Assembly (NCBI RefSeq): GCF_030053155.1
Contig: NZ_CP125640.1
Span: 620,001-684,000 of the forward strand
DNA length: 64,000 nucleotides
From: Rhizobium sp. BT03
GTDB taxonomy: Bacteria > Pseudomonadota > Alphaproteobacteria > Rhizobiales > Rhizobiaceae
Reading direction: 5' to 3'
How positions within the stretch are numbered: position 1 is the first letter of the stretch; each line of letters opens with the position of its first letter. The position numbers and the translations under genes are program-made. A model generated the notes under the pieces. That model saw nothing but the letters and a program-made list of their open reading frames with translations, was not told the DNA's origin and did not search any database. This document shows, one piece after another, positions 18,089 to 29,093 of this stretch.

Positions 18089-20498
18089 CGCTGGACGGGC
18101 CGGTTTCGGCAAAACTGTTGCTGCGCCAGTCATAGGCACGATGGCGCATCCACGGCCGCGACAGGCTCTCGAATGCGGTTGCGACCTCCAGGCCGGCGTC
18201 CGCGAAGCGCAATTCGACGGAACCGGACCTGCGCAGCGTCTCACCGGTGAAGAGCGTCGCGCCTGAGCGGCAGCCGTTGAACCGCAGGCGAACAGACGTC
18301 ACGACAATATCCGCCGCGTCGCAGGCCGAACCGAGATAGGCGGCATTGTCGATGACCGTTATGACGCGGCCATTGCCAAGCCTCGATGTACACCAGGCCT
18401 TCTTGACGCAGGAAAAGCGGTTTGCTTCACCGCCCGCGGCGGCCGCCCGCATCGCCGTCCTCGCTTCGTTTTGCTGATCGCGGGAAAGCCTGACGCGGCG
18501 GTCTTCTCCCTCCGGAGGAATAGCGGGGCCGTCCAGCATTTTCGGCGGGTGATGCGTCGGCAGGACCAGCGCTCTCTGCCATTGGTCGAAGATGAAATCC
18601 GGCGGGTTTTCACGGTTGGAAGCCATTGCCGCCACTGCAACCAGCGCGACCAGGCTGCCATCCTCGGAAATCACCAGATCCGGCGGTCGAGGGGCCGGGA
18701 GAACCAGCAGGATGAGCGTCGAGACGGCGAGGATCGATGTGCCGGCATGGCGCAGCCGGGTGCGCAGCAGCGTCAGCAACAGGAAGCCTGCCACGGCGAC
18801 GGCGAAATACCAGGCGGGCAGACGGCCGACGCCGATATCACCGCCCCAGCCGGACACCGTCTTGGCGACAGCGATCACCAGGTCGAGACCGAAGCCGACC
18901 ACCTCCCAGAGCGGAGCGTCCAGACCGAACGGCATCAGCAACATCGCCAGCAGCCCGGCCGGCATGACGATGAAGGAGATGATCGGCATCGTCGCGAGGT
19001 TTGCCGGCAGGCCGTAAGCGGTCAGCCGATGAAAATGCTCGATCGAAAACAGCGCCGTGGAAAAACCGCCGATCAGCGAGGTCAGCAGGACGCCGCCGAA
19101 GAAACCGGCGACGGCCACGACCGGGCGGAAGATCGGCAGCTTGAGCAAGGCGTTTTCGCGGACGCGCCGATCCTTCCACAGCTGATAGCCCGATACCAGT
19201 GCCAATGTCGCGGCAAAGGACATCTGGAAGCTCGGGCCCAAGACTTCGGAGGGTGAAATGGCGATGATAACAAGCGCCGAGAGAACGACATTGCGCAGGC
19301 TGATCGACGGCCGATCGAAGAAGACGGCGATCAGCATGATGGCCATCATGATGAAGGCGCGTTCGGCCGAGACCCCGAAGCCGGAGATCAGAAAGTAGGC
19401 GGTGACGGCGATGAGCGCGCCAGCGGCTGCGATCTTCTTCGTCGGATAGGCCTGAGCGACAACAGGAAAGAGGCTGAGCAGCATGCGAAAGCCGACGAAG
19501 AAAATGCCGGCCGACAGCGCCATGTTGAGACCCGAGATCGCGACGATATGGGCAAGGCCCGACTGGCGCAGCGCCTCCGTCGTCGCATTCGAGATGGCGC
19601 GCCGCTCGTCGGTCACCAGCGCGGCGGCAAAGGCGCCGGTGTCGCCGGGCAGGATCGACCGTATGCGGTCGCCGATGCTGCTGCGCAGCCGGTAGAGCCA
19701 TTCGAGCAGAGCGTCCGACGTCGATCTTGCCGCTTGCGGACCCGCCTCCAAATCCTTCTCCGGAGCGCCGTAGAAGAGGCCGTTGGCGCCGATGCCGTCG
19801 AAATAGGCGCTGAAGGAGAAGTCGTTGAGTTCGGGAAGTGCGGGGCCTGACGGCGGCGTCAGCCGTGCCCTGCCGGTGACGATGTCGCCGATCTCGAAAG
19901 GCGTGTCGGCGCCGCGGACAATCGCGGTTATGCGCCCCGGCGGCCGCTTCAACTCCGGCGCTTCAGTGCCGGTGAGCGCAAGAATGTAGCGCCAGCGCCC
20001 GCGGCCGTCGCCTTCGCGCCGTTCGACACGGCCGGTCACGGTCGTCGTCACCGAGGAATCGAGGATCACGGTCGAAGCCCGCCAGCTCTCGAACTGTGCG
20101 CAGAGCATGCCGCAAACCACCAGTGCAAGCGCCAGCAGCGTTGCCCGCAACGCCGTCCGGCTGCGGCCGGTCATGAGAACCGCGATCGTCAATACGGACA
20201 GCGAGAGCAGCGATGCAATGAGCGGAAAATCGGATGCCGCCAGAAACCAGAAGGCTGCGCCGGCGCCAAGGAAGACCGGTGAAAGCAGCAGCAGGCGGCC
20301 GTGATCCGCCTCCTCGCTCAGCATGTGCCTGCAGGCCCGCAGCGAATGCCGGGCTGCGGCCGGCAGCCGGTGGCGCCAGGGTGTCGCCGACTGCGTCCTT
20401 GCCGGTCGCGGCACCACGGCAGGCAGAGAAAAACCGGAGGGGCCGGCTGAGCCGGCGCCAGCTTCCGGCCGCAATTCGACTGTCGTCAGTTCCTGCAT
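18069..20498 (-). CDS. ComEC/Rec2-family DNA-uptake membrane protein
   Basis: About 809 residues from ATG 20498; the frame is open further up to a TTG at 20558, and neither start has a convincing RBS. The order is an N-terminal extension, DUF4131-like membrane and beta region (about 50-280), then the Competence domain with many helices (signature [11 protein letters not shown], then [16 protein letters not shown]). The C-terminal region, where a metallo-beta-lactamase domain normally sits, lacks the HxHxDH motif, so any nuclease there is degenerate. It could import single-stranded DNA. Its 3' end overlaps lexA tail-to-tail. Confidence 0.82.
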   Translation of the reverse strand: MQELTTVELRPEAGAGSAGPSGFSLPAVVPRPARTQSATPWRHRLPAAARHSLRACRHMLSEEADHGRLLLLSPVFLGAGAAFWFLAASDFPLIASLLSLSVLTIAVLMTGRSRTALRATLLALALVVCGMLCAQFESWRASTVILDSSVTTTVTGRVERREGDGRGRWRYILALTGTEAPELKRPPGRITAIVRGADTPFEIGDIVTGRARLTPPSGPALPELNDFSFSAYFDGIGANGLFYGAPEKDLEAGPQAARSTSDALLEWLYRLRSSIGDRIRSILPGDTGAFAAALVTDERRAISNATTEALRQSGLAHIVAISGLNMALSAGIFFVGFRMLLSLFPVVAQAYPTKKIAAAGALIAVTAYFLISGFGVSAERAFIMMAIMLIAVFFDRPSISLRNVVLSALVIIAISPSEVLGPSFQMSFAATLALVSGYQLWKDRRVRENALLKLPIFRPVVAVAGFFGGVLLTSLIGGFSTALFSIEHFHRLTAYGLPANLATMPIISFIVMPAGLLAMLLMPFGLDAPLWEVVGFGLDLVIAVAKTVSGWGGDIGVGRLPAWYFAVAVAGFLLLTLLRTRLRHAGTSILAVSTLILLVLPAPRPPDLVISEDGSLVALVAVAAMASNRENPPDFIFDQWQRALVLPTHHPPKMLDGPAIPPEGEDRRVRLSRDQQNEARTAMRAAAAGGEANRFSCVKKAWCTSRLGNGRVITVIDNAAYLGSACDAADIVVTSVRLRFNGCRSGATLFTGETLRRSGSVELRFADAGLEVATAFESLSRPWMRHRAYDWRSNSFAETGPSSVNDSGE

Positions 20499-20788
20499 GC
20501 GCCGCCCAAGGTCACCCGCGAAGGCGGCCAGAATGCAACCTCCAATCAAATCCGGCAAGAATAATCGATTGAAATATGAGGGAAAATCGCGAGCGTCAAA
20601 AGGCCAGTCGAATCATTGGCTTCCGATATGCGCGCCGCTCATCGCTGCAGTGCCTAAAAGGTGATACTGCAATGCACAAAATGCCGTCACGGTAACTTGG
20701 CATTAGCTTCGCGATCATATAGCTATCGGTGAGGACGCTTAACCCCTATGGCGCTTTTATGGCGCCACCGCCATTTCGGAGGATCAGC

Positions 20789-22078
20789 ATGACGGATCAA
20801 AGCGCTACAATAAAAATCGGTGACAAATCTGTCGACCTAGCCGTCAAGAGCGGCACGATCGGCCCGAGCGTCATCGATATCGGTGCTCTCTATAAGAACA
20901 CCGCCTCCTTCACTTACGATCCGGGTTTTACCTCGACCGCATCCTGTGAATCCAAGATCACCTACATCGACGGCGACGAAGGTGTGCTGCTGCACCGCGG
21001 CTATCCGATCGAGCAGCTGGCCGAGCATGGCGACTTCCTCGAAGTCTGCTATCTGCTTCTTTACGGCGAACTGCCGACCACCGCGCAGAAGAAGGATTTC
21101 GATTACCGCGTCACGCACCACACCATGGTGCACGAGCAGATGAGCCGCTTCTTCACCGGCTTCCGCCGCGACGCGCATCCGATGGCCGTCATGTGCGGCT
21201 GCGTCGGCGCGCTGTCGGCCTTCTATCACGACTCGACCGATATCACCGATCCGCATCAGCGCATGGTCGCCAGCCTGCGCATGATCGCCAAGATGCCGAC
21301 GCTTGCCGCCATGGCCTACAAGTACCATATCGGCCAGCCCTTCGTTTACCCGAAGAACGACCTCGATTACGCCTCGAACTTCCTGCGCATGTGCTTTGCC
21401 GTGCCTTGCGAGGAGTATGTGGTCAATCCGGTGCTTGCCCGCGCCATGGACCGCATCTTCATCCTGCATGCCGATCACGAGCAGAACGCCTCGACCTCGA
21501 CCGTCCGTCTTGCCGGTTCGTCGGGCGCCAACCCGTTCGCCTGCATCGCGGCCGGCATCGCCTGCCTCTGGGGCCCTGCCCATGGCGGCGCCAACGAAGC
21601 AGCGCTCAACATGCTGAATGAGATCGGCTCGGTCGACCACATTCCTGAGTATATTGCCCGCGCCAAGGACAAGAACGATCCGTTCCGCCTGATGGGCTTC
21701 GGCCACCGCGTCTACAAGAACTACGATCCGCGCGCCAAGATCATGCAGAAGACGACGCATGAAGTGCTCGGCGAACTCGGCATCAAGGACGATCCGTTGC
21801 TCGAAGTGGCGATGGAGCTGGAGCGCATCGCACTTACCGACGAATATTTCATCGAAAAGAAGCTCTATCCCAACATCGACTTCTATTCCGGCATCACGCT
21901 GAAGGCCCTGGGCTTCCCCACGACCATGTTCACCGTGCTGTTTGCGCTTGCCCGCACCGTCGGCTGGATCGCGCAGTGGAACGAGATGATCGAGGATCCG
22001 GAACAGCGCATCGGCCGCCCGCGCCAGCTCTATGTCGGCGAACCGAAGCGTGACTACATCCCGGTTTCGAAGCGCTGA
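20789..22078 (+). CDS. gltA: Citrate synthase
   Basis: 429 residues, type II (NADH-regulated hexameric class by length and N-terminus). It condenses acetyl-CoA with oxaloacetate at the entry of the TCA cycle. Catalytic-region motifs are [16 protein letters not shown] and [16 protein letters not shown] 20789 has GGAGG 7 bp upstream, which rules out the GTG at 20729. A CTTGGC...ATAGCT promoter-like pair with 17-bp spacing lies near 20697-20725. Confidence 0.96.
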   Translation: MTDQSATIKIGDKSVDLAVKSGTIGPSVIDIGALYKNTASFTYDPGFTSTASCESKITYIDGDEGVLLHRGYPIEQLAEHGDFLEVCYLLLYGELPTTAQKKDFDYRVTHHTMVHEQMSRFFTGFRRDAHPMAVMCGCVGALSAFYHDSTDITDPHQRMVASLRMIAKMPTLAAMAYKYHIGQPFVYPKNDLDYASNFLRMCFAVPCEEYVVNPVLARAMDRIFILHADHEQNASTSTVRLAGSSGANPFACIAAGIACLWGPAHGGANEAALNMLNEIGSVDHIPEYIARAKDKNDPFRLMGFGHRVYKNYDPRAKIMQKTTHEVLGELGIKDDPLLEVAMELERIALTDEYFIEKKLYPNIDFYSGITLKALGFPTTMFTVLFALARTVGWIAQWNEMIEDPEQRIGRPRQLYVGEPKRDYIPVSKR

Positions 22079-22103
22079 TCGCTCCGATCAATCGGCTCAA
22101 AAG

Positions 22104-22133
22104 AAAACCCGGTCAGAACTGACCGGGTTTTTT
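22104..22133. terminator. Bidirectional terminator between gltA and lpxB
   Basis: AAAACCCGGTCAG (22104-22116) and CTGACCGGGTTTT (22119-22131) form a 13-bp stem with a 2-nt centre, flanked by T-runs on the plus strand and A-runs that become T on the minus strand. The lpxB stop codon lies inside the left arm. Confidence 0.9.
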
Positions 22134-23282
22134 CTTTTTCAGCACGTCGAGAAGGATTTCGGCGGCATGTTCGCCCGGTGGTTTTTCGGTCTGCATGCGC
22201 TGCCAGATGAGATCGTAGCCTTCCTTCATCGCCTTGAGCTGATAGGTGTCGGCCGACAGCCTCTCCATCCAGCGTGCGAGACTTGCGCCGCGAACGATAT
22301 CGTTCAGATATTCCGGCACGACCGCGTAATCGGCAATCAGGTTCGGCAGCGCGCCGGTCCAGGTCTTGATGGCCGATGTCAGCAGCCGCATGATCCAGTC
22401 GACCTTGTAGGCGGAGACGACGGGAACATCGGCGAGCGCCAGTTCGAGAATAACGGTTCCGGATGCCGCCATGGCGGCATCGGCTTCCGCGAAGGCCTGC
22501 CATTTTGCTTCAGCGCCGACAACGATTTCCGGCTTGACCGCCCAGTTCGCCGTCAATTGGCGAACCAGCGCTTGCCTGTGCGTCACGGTCGGCAGAACAA
22601 AGCGCATCGGTCCGTTGCGGGCGACAAGTTCGCTTGCCGCCACCTCGAAATGCGGCAGCAGCTTCTGAATTTCGGAGGAACGTGAGCCGGGCAGAAGCAG
22701 GATTGCGCCGTTGCCGGGCTGCCGGCCGGAGCGCAGGCGCCGGGTTTCCAGCAGCGATGGGTCGGCCGTCAGGCGATGGCCGACATAGGTGGTTCGCGGC
22801 CCGCCGAGGCGCTGCATCGTCGCCGGCTCGAAGGGCAGGACGGCCAGCACATGATCGACATAGGCGAGCATGCGCGTGGCGCGATATTCTTTCCAGGCCC
22901 AGACGCTCGGACAGACATAATTGACGACAGGCAGATCGGGCAGCGCCGTGCGGACGCGCTTTGCAACGCGATGGGTGAAATCCGGGCTGTCGATAATGAG
23001 CAGAACATCGGGCCTTGCAGCCACGATGGCGGCGGTCGTCCGGCGGATCAGCGTATAGAGCTTCGGCAGCCGGCTCAACACCTGGGTAATGCCCATGATC
23101 GACAGTTCGGAGAAATCGAACAGGGATTGCAAGCCTTCCGCCTGTAGTCCCTCGCCGCCGACGCCGACAAGTTCCACCGGCCCCGAATGAATCCGCTTCA
23201 GGGCGGCGATGAGATCGGCACCGAGCAGATCACCCGACACCTCGCCGGCAATGACGGCAATCTTCAGCGGCGCCCCGTTCAT
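22113..23282 (-). CDS. lpxB: Lipid-A-disaccharide synthase
   Basis: 389 residues, GT19 family. It transfers 2,3-diacylglucosamine from its UDP donor onto lipid X at the inner membrane. Motifs are AGEVSGDLLGADLIAAL at the N-terminus, YVCPSVWAWKEYRA and LLPGSRSSEIQ. ATG 23282 (MNGAPLKIAV) is chosen because it overlaps the lpxI stop as ATGA. The final residues (LKKKKPGQF) are encoded within the terminator stem. Confidence 0.95.
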   Translation of the reverse strand: MNGAPLKIAVIAGEVSGDLLGADLIAALKRIHSGPVELVGVGGEGLQAEGLQSLFDFSELSIMGITQVLSRLPKLYTLIRRTTAAIVAARPDVLLIIDSPDFTHRVAKRVRTALPDLPVVNYVCPSVWAWKEYRATRMLAYVDHVLAVLPFEPATMQRLGGPRTTYVGHRLTADPSLLETRRLRSGRQPGNGAILLLPGSRSSEIQKLLPHFEVAASELVARNGPMRFVLPTVTHRQALVRQLTANWAVKPEIVVGAEAKWQAFAEADAAMAASGTVILELALADVPVVSAYKVDWIMRLLTSAIKTWTGALPNLIADYAVVPEYLNDIVRGASLARWMERLSADTYQLKAMKEGYDLIWQRMQTEKPPGEHAAEILLDVLKKKKPGQF

Positions 23283-24160
23283 TCGAGCCCCCATGCCGGC
23301 AGCCCGCGATCGATGCCGCAGACAAAAAGCCCCGCCTCATCAGCGGCCTGGATGACGGCGGCGCGATCGAGCACCAGCGAGCGGCCGGCCTCCACCGCGA
23401 TGCCGCCGAGACCGGCTTTTTTTGCGTTCAAAATGGTGGAAACGCCGATCGCCGGCAGGTCGGCGCGGATATCCTGTTGCGGCTTGCAGAGCTTGACGAG
23501 CGCGCCGCGACGCCGCGGCGAGATGCGCCCGGCGGCTCGGAGACCTGCGACACGGTCCAGCATCTCATCCGTGCCCTCGAGCCCCTCGAGTGCCACGACA
23601 CGCCCGCCGATGCTGATAGCGCCCTGCCCGACATCGAGCCGGCCGAGCATGTCCGCCGCTTCGGCGGCGCGGCGGATATCGCGCCGGTCTTCCTCAGCGG
23701 GCGCTGCTGCGCCAAGCGGGCCGACAGAGGCAAGCAGATCGGGGGCAATTTCATGGGCGCCGACAACGCGGCGGCCGTTTCCTTCGATCAGCCGGATGAC
23801 CATCTGCAGAACCGTGTCGTCGCCGCCGGAGAGCAGCGTGCGGATGGCGGCCGGGACTTTCATCAGGATGCGCAGCGTCGGGCGCACTTCGCGCCATTCC
23901 GGCCGGCGGGCCACGCTGCCCGACATCACCACACGGCCGACGCCATAACGGTTGAACAGCCCGTCAAGAGCGGCGAAATCGCCGATGCCGATGACGGCGT
24001 GATCGTAGTCTTCCCAGCGCCGGTCGCTCTCGTCCTTCAGGGCGACGATGACGGGATTTTCACCCGCCGCACGCGCGGCTTCGGCGACATAAGAAGGCAG
24101 GAGACCGCCGCCGGCAATGATCGCCAGCCGGCCCGCAGCGGTGTCGCCCGATAAAGCCAC
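23279..24160 (-). CDS. lpxI: UDP-2,3-diacylglucosamine diphosphatase LpxI
   Basis: 293 residues, DUF1009/LpxI family, the alphaproteobacterial replacement for LpxH. It hydrolyses UDP-2,3-diacylglucosamine to lipid X. Recognisable are the start RLAIIAGGGLLPSYVAEAA, MSGSVARRPEW and the C-terminal ILNAKKAGLGGIAVEAGRS. The start codon is GTG at 24160, 3 bp after the lpxA stop. It lies between lpxA and lpxB, matching its step between their reactions. Confidence 0.93.
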   Translation of the reverse strand: MALSGDTAAGRLAIIAGGGLLPSYVAEAARAAGENPVIVALKDESDRRWEDYDHAVIGIGDFAALDGLFNRYGVGRVVMSGSVARRPEWREVRPTLRILMKVPAAIRTLLSGGDDTVLQMVIRLIEGNGRRVVGAHEIAPDLLASVGPLGAAAPAEEDRRDIRRAAEAADMLGRLDVGQGAISIGGRVVALEGLEGTDEMLDRVAGLRAAGRISPRRRGALVKLCKPQQDIRADLPAIGVSTILNAKKAGLGGIAVEAGRSLVLDRAAVIQAADEAGLFVCGIDRGLPAWGLE

Positions 24161-24163
24161 GGA

Positions 24164-24982
24164 TCAGCCCTTCTGCCCCCGGGTCGGCGAGGACAGAGCG
24201 CGGTCGCTTTCGGCCGCGATGAAGTCGAGGATCTGGACCACCTGCTCGCAATCGGCATATTCGTCGCGGATGGCGGCGGCGTTTTCGCGGACCGAACCCG
24301 CTCCTTCGAAGATCGACTTATAGGCGCGACGCACCCGATGAATGACGGCGCGGTCGACGCCGGCGCGCGTCATGCCGACGACATTGAGGCCGCTCAGCAG
24401 GCCGGGATTGCCGTTCAGCATGCCGTAGGGAATGACGTCGTAACTCACCGCCGAAAGCCCGCCGACAAAGGCCTGCCGGCCGACGCGGGTGAACTGGTGA
24501 ACGGCCGAGCCGCCGCCCAGGATGACGCGATCCTCGATAACGACATGGCCGGCGAGCATGACGTTGTTCGACATGATCACGTGATTGCCGACCTTGCAGT
24601 CATGCGCGACGTGGGAATTGGCCAGGAAGAGGTTGTTGTCGCCAACGACCGTCCGGCCGCCGAAATCGGCCGTGCCGGTATTCATCGTCACGCCTTCGCG
24701 CATCGTGCAGTTGGCGCCGACCGAAAGCGTCGTCTCCTCGCCGCCGTGATGCACGCTCTGCGGATCGCCGCCGATGACGGCCATCGGAAAGATGCGCGTG
24801 CCCTTGCCGATCACGGTGCGGCCGGTGACGACCGCATGCGACAGGAGCTCGACATTTTCATGCAGGACGACGTGCGGCCCGACATGGCAGAAGGGACCGA
24901 TCTTGACGCCCTCACCGATCACAGCCCCGTCTTCGACGACAGCCATCGGGTGAATGCGGGCGCTTTCGGCGATAGTGCTCAT
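24164..24982 (-). CDS. lpxA: UDP-N-acetylglucosamine acyltransferase
   Basis: 272 residues. It is a left-handed beta-helix hexapeptide-repeat enzyme that starts lipid A synthesis by O-acylating UDP-GlcNAc. It begins with [20 protein letters not shown], contains the catalytic-region [11 protein letters not shown] and [18 protein letters not shown], and ends with the helical C-terminal domain. It overlaps fabZ by 4 bp. Confidence 0.96.
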   Translation of the reverse strand: MSTIAESARIHPMAVVEDGAVIGEGVKIGPFCHVGPHVVLHENVELLSHAVVTGRTVIGKGTRIFPMAVIGGDPQSVHHGGEETTLSVGANCTMREGVTMNTGTADFGGRTVVGDNNLFLANSHVAHDCKVGNHVIMSNNVMLAGHVVIEDRVILGGGSAVHQFTRVGRQAFVGGLSAVSYDVIPYGMLNGNPGLLSGLNVVGMTRAGVDRAVIHRVRRAYKSIFEGAGSVRENAAAIRDEYADCEQVVQILDFIAAESDRALSSPTRGQKG

Positions 24983-25446
24983 GCCTGTTCCTTACGAACG
25001 ATCATCGCGCCGATATCGGCTTCGGCGACAAGCGCGCCGTCAACCTTGGCGTCGCAATGGAATTTCCAGATATTGCCGCGCTGCTTGTGCTTGCTGACAT
25101 GGAATTCGACGCGATCGCCGGGAACGACAGGCTTGCGGAAGCGCGCGTTCTCGATGGTCATGAAGTAGACGAGGTTGCCGGGCTGGCCTTCCTTCTTGGC
25201 ACAGATCGCACCCGCGGTCTGCGCCATGCCCTCGATCAGGAGAACGCCCGGCATGATCGGAGCCTCCGGAAAATGGCCGGTGAAATGCGGTTCGTTCACC
25301 GTGACATTCTTGATGCCGATCGCGCTGTTGTCACCGTCGATCTCGATGATCTTGTCGACCATGAGGAAGGGATAACGATGCGGCAGCAGCTTCATGATCT
25401 CGATGATGTCAGCCGAAGAAAGCGTTGTCGTGGCTTCCTCAGTCAT
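24979..25446 (-). CDS. fabZ: 3-hydroxyacyl-ACP dehydratase FabZ
   Basis: 155 residues, single hot-dog fold. It dehydrates 3-hydroxyacyl-ACP in fatty acid elongation, competing with LpxA/LpxD for the same acyl donors. The catalytic His is in [12 protein letters not shown] and the catalytic Glu in [12 protein letters not shown]. It overlaps both lpxD and lpxA by a few bases, so expression is tightly coupled. Confidence 0.96.
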   Translation of the reverse strand: MTEEATTTLSSADIIEIMKLLPHRYPFLMVDKIIEIDGDNSAIGIKNVTVNEPHFTGHFPEAPIMPGVLLIEGMAQTAGAICAKKEGQPGNLVYFMTIENARFRKPVVPGDRVEFHVSKHKQRGNIWKFHCDAKVDGALVAEADIGAMIVRKEQA

Positions 25447-26506
25447 TTTCCTTGCCTCCAGGGTTCCGGCCGCGCAACTTGGACTTCGACACTTGTTGTG
25501 CAGCCTCTCTCAGATAGTCTTTTAGCGGACGAGCAGGTACACCGCCATATTGTCCGCCGGCGGCAAGATCGGTCATGATACCGCTTTTGGCGGCGATCTG
25601 CACGCCGTCACCGATCGTCACATGTCCCTTGATGCCGGCCTGGCCGCCGATCTGTACGCCGTTGCCGATCTTCGTGCTGCCGGCGATGCCGACCTGCGCG
25701 ACAATGGCGCAATGGCGGCCCATCTGGACGTTGTGGCCGATCTGCACCTGGTTGTCGATCTTGGTGCCCTCGCCGATCACCGTATCGTCCATGGCACCGC
25801 GGTCGATCGTGGTATTGGCGCCGATCTCGACATTGTCCTGGATGATCACCCGGCCGATCTGGACGATCTTGATCATGCCGCGCGGGCCGGGCGCATAGCC
25901 GAAACCATCCTGACCGATGCGAACGCCGTTGTGGATGATGACGCCGTTGCCGATCAGCGCGCAGAGAATGCTGGCGCCGGCTGCGATCGAACAATCGCGG
26001 CCGATCTTGACGTTCGGGCCGATGACACTGTGGGCGCCGATGCGCGTGCCTTCGCCGATTTCGGCATGCGCGCCGATAACCGCCAGCGGCTCGACGATCA
26101 CGCCCTTTTCCAGCCTGGCGGTCGGATCGATCACCGCGCTCGGCGCGATCTCGCCTTCCCCCGGCGAAATGGCGACAGGACGCAATGCCGCGGGATAAAA
26201 CAGGCCGCCCGCCATCGCGAAGGCCGCGTGCGGATTGGACGACAGGATGAGCGGGATGTGCGGGGGGACGAGATCGACGAGCGCCTTGTCGCAGATCACC
26301 GCCGAGGCTTCGCATGTCGCCAGCTCATCGCGGCTGCGGCGCGACAAGATATAACAGACATCACCTGCCCGAGCCCTGTGGATCGGGGCAACTGACCTGA
26401 CGATAACATCGGAATGCTCGGAATTGGCAAGTTCCGCCCCAAGAAACTCTGCCAGCTCAGCGAGCTTCAGACCTTCATGGGGCAGAAAAAAAACGTTTTG
26501 CTCCAT
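25439..26506 (-). CDS. lpxD: UDP-3-O-acyl-glucosamine N-acyltransferase
   Basis: 355 residues. It has an N-terminal uridine-binding domain ([17 protein letters not shown]), a long left-handed beta helix of hexapeptide repeats (for example [20 protein letters not shown]) and a C-terminal helix. It adds the second acyl chain in lipid A synthesis. The ATG at 26506 is preferred to an in-frame TTG two codons upstream. Confidence 0.95.
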   Translation of the reverse strand: MEQNVFFLPHEGLKLAELAEFLGAELANSEHSDVIVRSVAPIHRARAGDVCYILSRRSRDELATCEASAVICDKALVDLVPPHIPLILSSNPHAAFAMAGGLFYPAALRPVAISPGEGEIAPSAVIDPTARLEKGVIVEPLAVIGAHAEIGEGTRIGAHSVIGPNVKIGRDCSIAAGASILCALIGNGVIIHNGVRIGQDGFGYAPGPRGMIKIVQIGRVIIQDNVEIGANTTIDRGAMDDTVIGEGTKIDNQVQIGHNVQMGRHCAIVAQVGIAGSTKIGNGVQIGGQAGIKGHVTIGDGVQIAAKSGIMTDLAAGGQYGGVPARPLKDYLREAAQQVSKSKLRGRNPGGKEND

Positions 26507-26556
26507 CGGCAATGCTCCAGAACGGAATTGAGTCTTACAGTTCCGGACTGCCGATA

Positions 26557-28896
26557 TCAGAATTGGTTGTTGATGCCAAACTTGAAGTTCTGCGTCTTGT
26601 CGAAGTCTTCCTTGAGAACCGGGATCGCGTAATCCAGGCGCAACGAACCGAAGGGAGACTGCCAGACGACGCCGACACCGACGGAAGCGCGCAGCGAGGC
26701 GTCTTCGCCCTCAATGCCGTCACCTCTGAGGTCGACGTCGTTGCCGAACAGCGTGCCGGCATCAGCGAAGACCGCGCCGCGCAGATTGAAGTCGCGCGGG
26801 AAGCCCGGCATCGGGAAGGTTGCTTCGGCCGATGCGGTGAAATAGGTCGTACCACCCAGCGGATCGTCATTGGTGCCGGCAACGCGCGGGCCGATGCCCT
26901 TGTTTTCAAAGCCGCGAATGTCGCCGTTGGTCAGCGTGAACTGGTCGAAGACGTTCAAATGCTCACCGAAGCCGACGACATAACCCGCCGAGGCCGAAAC
27001 CGAGCCGATGATATCGGCATCGTCAGCGAGCAGACGGTAATAACGGGCCTTGCCGTAGATCTTGTAGAATTGCGAGTCGCCGCCGAGACCGGCGATTTCC
27101 TGCGTCGCCGTCGCGTAGATGCCTTCGCGCGGCAGGACGGTGTCATCAAGCGTGTTATAGGTCAGCGTCTGCGAAATGGAAGACCGCGTCCAAGGGCTGT
27201 CCTCGACGAGGTGCTGATACGGCGCCGACAGATCGGAAAGATCGCTGCTATCAGCGTCATACTTCATCTGCTTGTAGTTATAGCGGAAGGTCGTCGCCAG
27301 ATCCTCGGTGATCGGCGCGGTAACGCGCAGGACGACGCTGGTTTCCTCGTAGTCGTAATTGTCGTTGCTCGACGTTTCGCTGTGGTTGACGTCGAAGCCT
27401 GCCGCCAGGCGGTAACCGAGGAAATAGGGCTCGGTGAAGCTGACGCCGTAGGCGCGCGAACCTTCCTGACCGCCGCCGGCCGAGATGCGGATGTACTGAC
27501 CGCGGCCGAGGAAGTTCTTTTCCTCGATCGATGCTTCAAGCAGCAGACCGTCGCCGCCGGCGGCATAACCTGCGCCGACACCGAACGAACCTGTGGACTG
27601 ATCCTGCACGTCGACGACCACCACCACGCGATCCGGCGAGCTGCCCGGCTGGGTGGAGATGTTGACGGACGAGAAGTAACCGAGCGCTTCGAGACGGCGC
27701 TTGGCCTTGGTGATCATCTGCTGGTTGAAGGCGTCGCCTTCGCTCATATCGAATTCGCGGCGGATCACGTAATCGCGCGTGCGGCTGTTGCCCCGGATTT
27801 CGATGCGCTCGACATAGGCGCGCTCGCCCTGGTCGACCAGATATTCGACGCCGATCGTATTGTTGTTGAGGTCGCGGTTACCGCGCGGCGTAACGCGCGC
27901 AAAGGGATAACCGGCAGAGGCGACCTGATCGGAGATCGCTTCGATCGACTTCTGCACTTCCTTGGCGTTGTAGACGTGACCTTCGTGGGTGCGCACGAGC
28001 GGCTGCAGCTGCTCGGAACCGACGCCTTCGACGGTCGACTGGACCGTCACCGGGCCGAAGTCGTAACGCTGGCCTTCCTCGATGTTGAAGGTAAGCGTGT
28101 ATTTGTTGGTCGCGTCGTCGAAGGTCGCATCGGAAGAGACGATGCGCATGTCGGCGTAGCCGCGATTGTAATAGAACTGGCGCAGCGCTTCCTCGTCGGC
28201 ATGCAGCTTGTCGTCGTTATAGACGTCCTTGCGGGTCAGGAACGACAGGAAGTTCGAACGCTTGGTAGCGATGACGGCAGCCAGGCGGCCGGCGCTGTAG
28301 GCATTGTTGCCGACGAAGTTGATCGAATCGATCTTGGTGCGGTCACCCTCGTTGATGACGAAGGCAAGGTTGACGCGGCCTTCGCCGAGCGGCACGACCT
28401 GCGTCGTCACTTCGACTTCGCTGCGGCCGGTCGCGGCATAGGCTTCCTTGATCGCCTGGATGTCGGCCTGGATCTGGGTGTCGCTATAGGGGCCTGCGGC
28501 ATGCGTCTGGACGATGGTCGCGAGCTTGTCGTCCTTGATCTTGCGATTGCCGTTGAAGACGACCTGATTGACGAGCTGGGCTTCCTGGACGTTGACGACA
28601 AGCGTACTTCCGGAGACCGAAATCTTGACGTCGGAGAAGTAACCCGTCCCATAGAGCTGCTTGACCGAGTCATCGATATCAGTGTTCGAAAAACTCTTTC
28701 CGGGAGCGATGGTCAGGTTCGACCGGACAGCTTCCGCGCCGACGCGGCTGGCGCCGCGCACATCGATGCGCTGGATGACCGCGGCCTCGGCGGCCGTAGC
28801 GGAAACGAACGTCAAAGCACCTGCGCCCGAAGCAACAACACTAGCAGACAGCGCAACCGCCGATACTGCGTTCAAAAACTTTGAACCAGCCTTCAT
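26557..28896 (-). CDS. bamA: Outer-membrane assembly factor BamA
   Basis: 779 residues. A signal peptide ends near ATAAEA (residue 38), followed by five POTRA domains (about 40-430, the first starting [18 protein letters not shown]) and a 16-strand Omp85 barrel ending in aromatic FGINNQF, the usual C-terminal beta-signal. It inserts barrel proteins into the outer membrane. It sits between rseP and lpxD, the conserved order in proteobacteria. Confidence 0.96.
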   Translation of the reverse strand: MKAGSKFLNAVSAVALSASVVASGAGALTFVSATAAEAAVIQRIDVRGASRVGAEAVRSNLTIAPGKSFSNTDIDDSVKQLYGTGYFSDVKISVSGSTLVVNVQEAQLVNQVVFNGNRKIKDDKLATIVQTHAAGPYSDTQIQADIQAIKEAYAATGRSEVEVTTQVVPLGEGRVNLAFVINEGDRTKIDSINFVGNNAYSAGRLAAVIATKRSNFLSFLTRKDVYNDDKLHADEEALRQFYYNRGYADMRIVSSDATFDDATNKYTLTFNIEEGQRYDFGPVTVQSTVEGVGSEQLQPLVRTHEGHVYNAKEVQKSIEAISDQVASAGYPFARVTPRGNRDLNNNTIGVEYLVDQGERAYVERIEIRGNSRTRDYVIRREFDMSEGDAFNQQMITKAKRRLEALGYFSSVNISTQPGSSPDRVVVVVDVQDQSTGSFGVGAGYAAGGDGLLLEASIEEKNFLGRGQYIRISAGGGQEGSRAYGVSFTEPYFLGYRLAAGFDVNHSETSSNDNYDYEETSVVLRVTAPITEDLATTFRYNYKQMKYDADSSDLSDLSAPYQHLVEDSPWTRSSISQTLTYNTLDDTVLPREGIYATATQEIAGLGGDSQFYKIYGKARYYRLLADDADIIGSVSASAGYVVGFGEHLNVFDQFTLTNGDIRGFENKGIGPRVAGTNDDPLGGTTYFTASAEATFPMPGFPRDFNLRGAVFADAGTLFGNDVDLRGDGIEGEDASLRASVGVGVVWQSPFGSLRLDYAIPVLKEDFDKTQNFKFGINNQF

Positions 28897-29093
28897 TTCA
28901 CCTATTACCTTTTTTTCCCTCGTCCCCGGTTCCGGGAGAACCCGATTCCGGTCACGTGTGTCGTTTTACCCGCTTTTGACATACAAGCAAGGGAGGTCGT
29001 TAATTTCTGTTTACTTCATTTCGAAGCGTGACCCATTCGCCACTACAGCCTTGAAACATCGTAAATAAATAGTAATTCCCTTGCCTTGCGCGT

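Noticed and set aside
20498..20558. A longer start for comEC at TTG 20558
   Set aside because: No RBS and unusual start codon; the ATG at 20498 is more plausible although not certain.
26512..28884. A 790-residue open frame opposite bamA
   Set aside because: It is a mirror of the GC-rich third-codon bias in bamA, with low-complexity sequence, no RBS and no recognisable domain; bamA on the other strand is certain.
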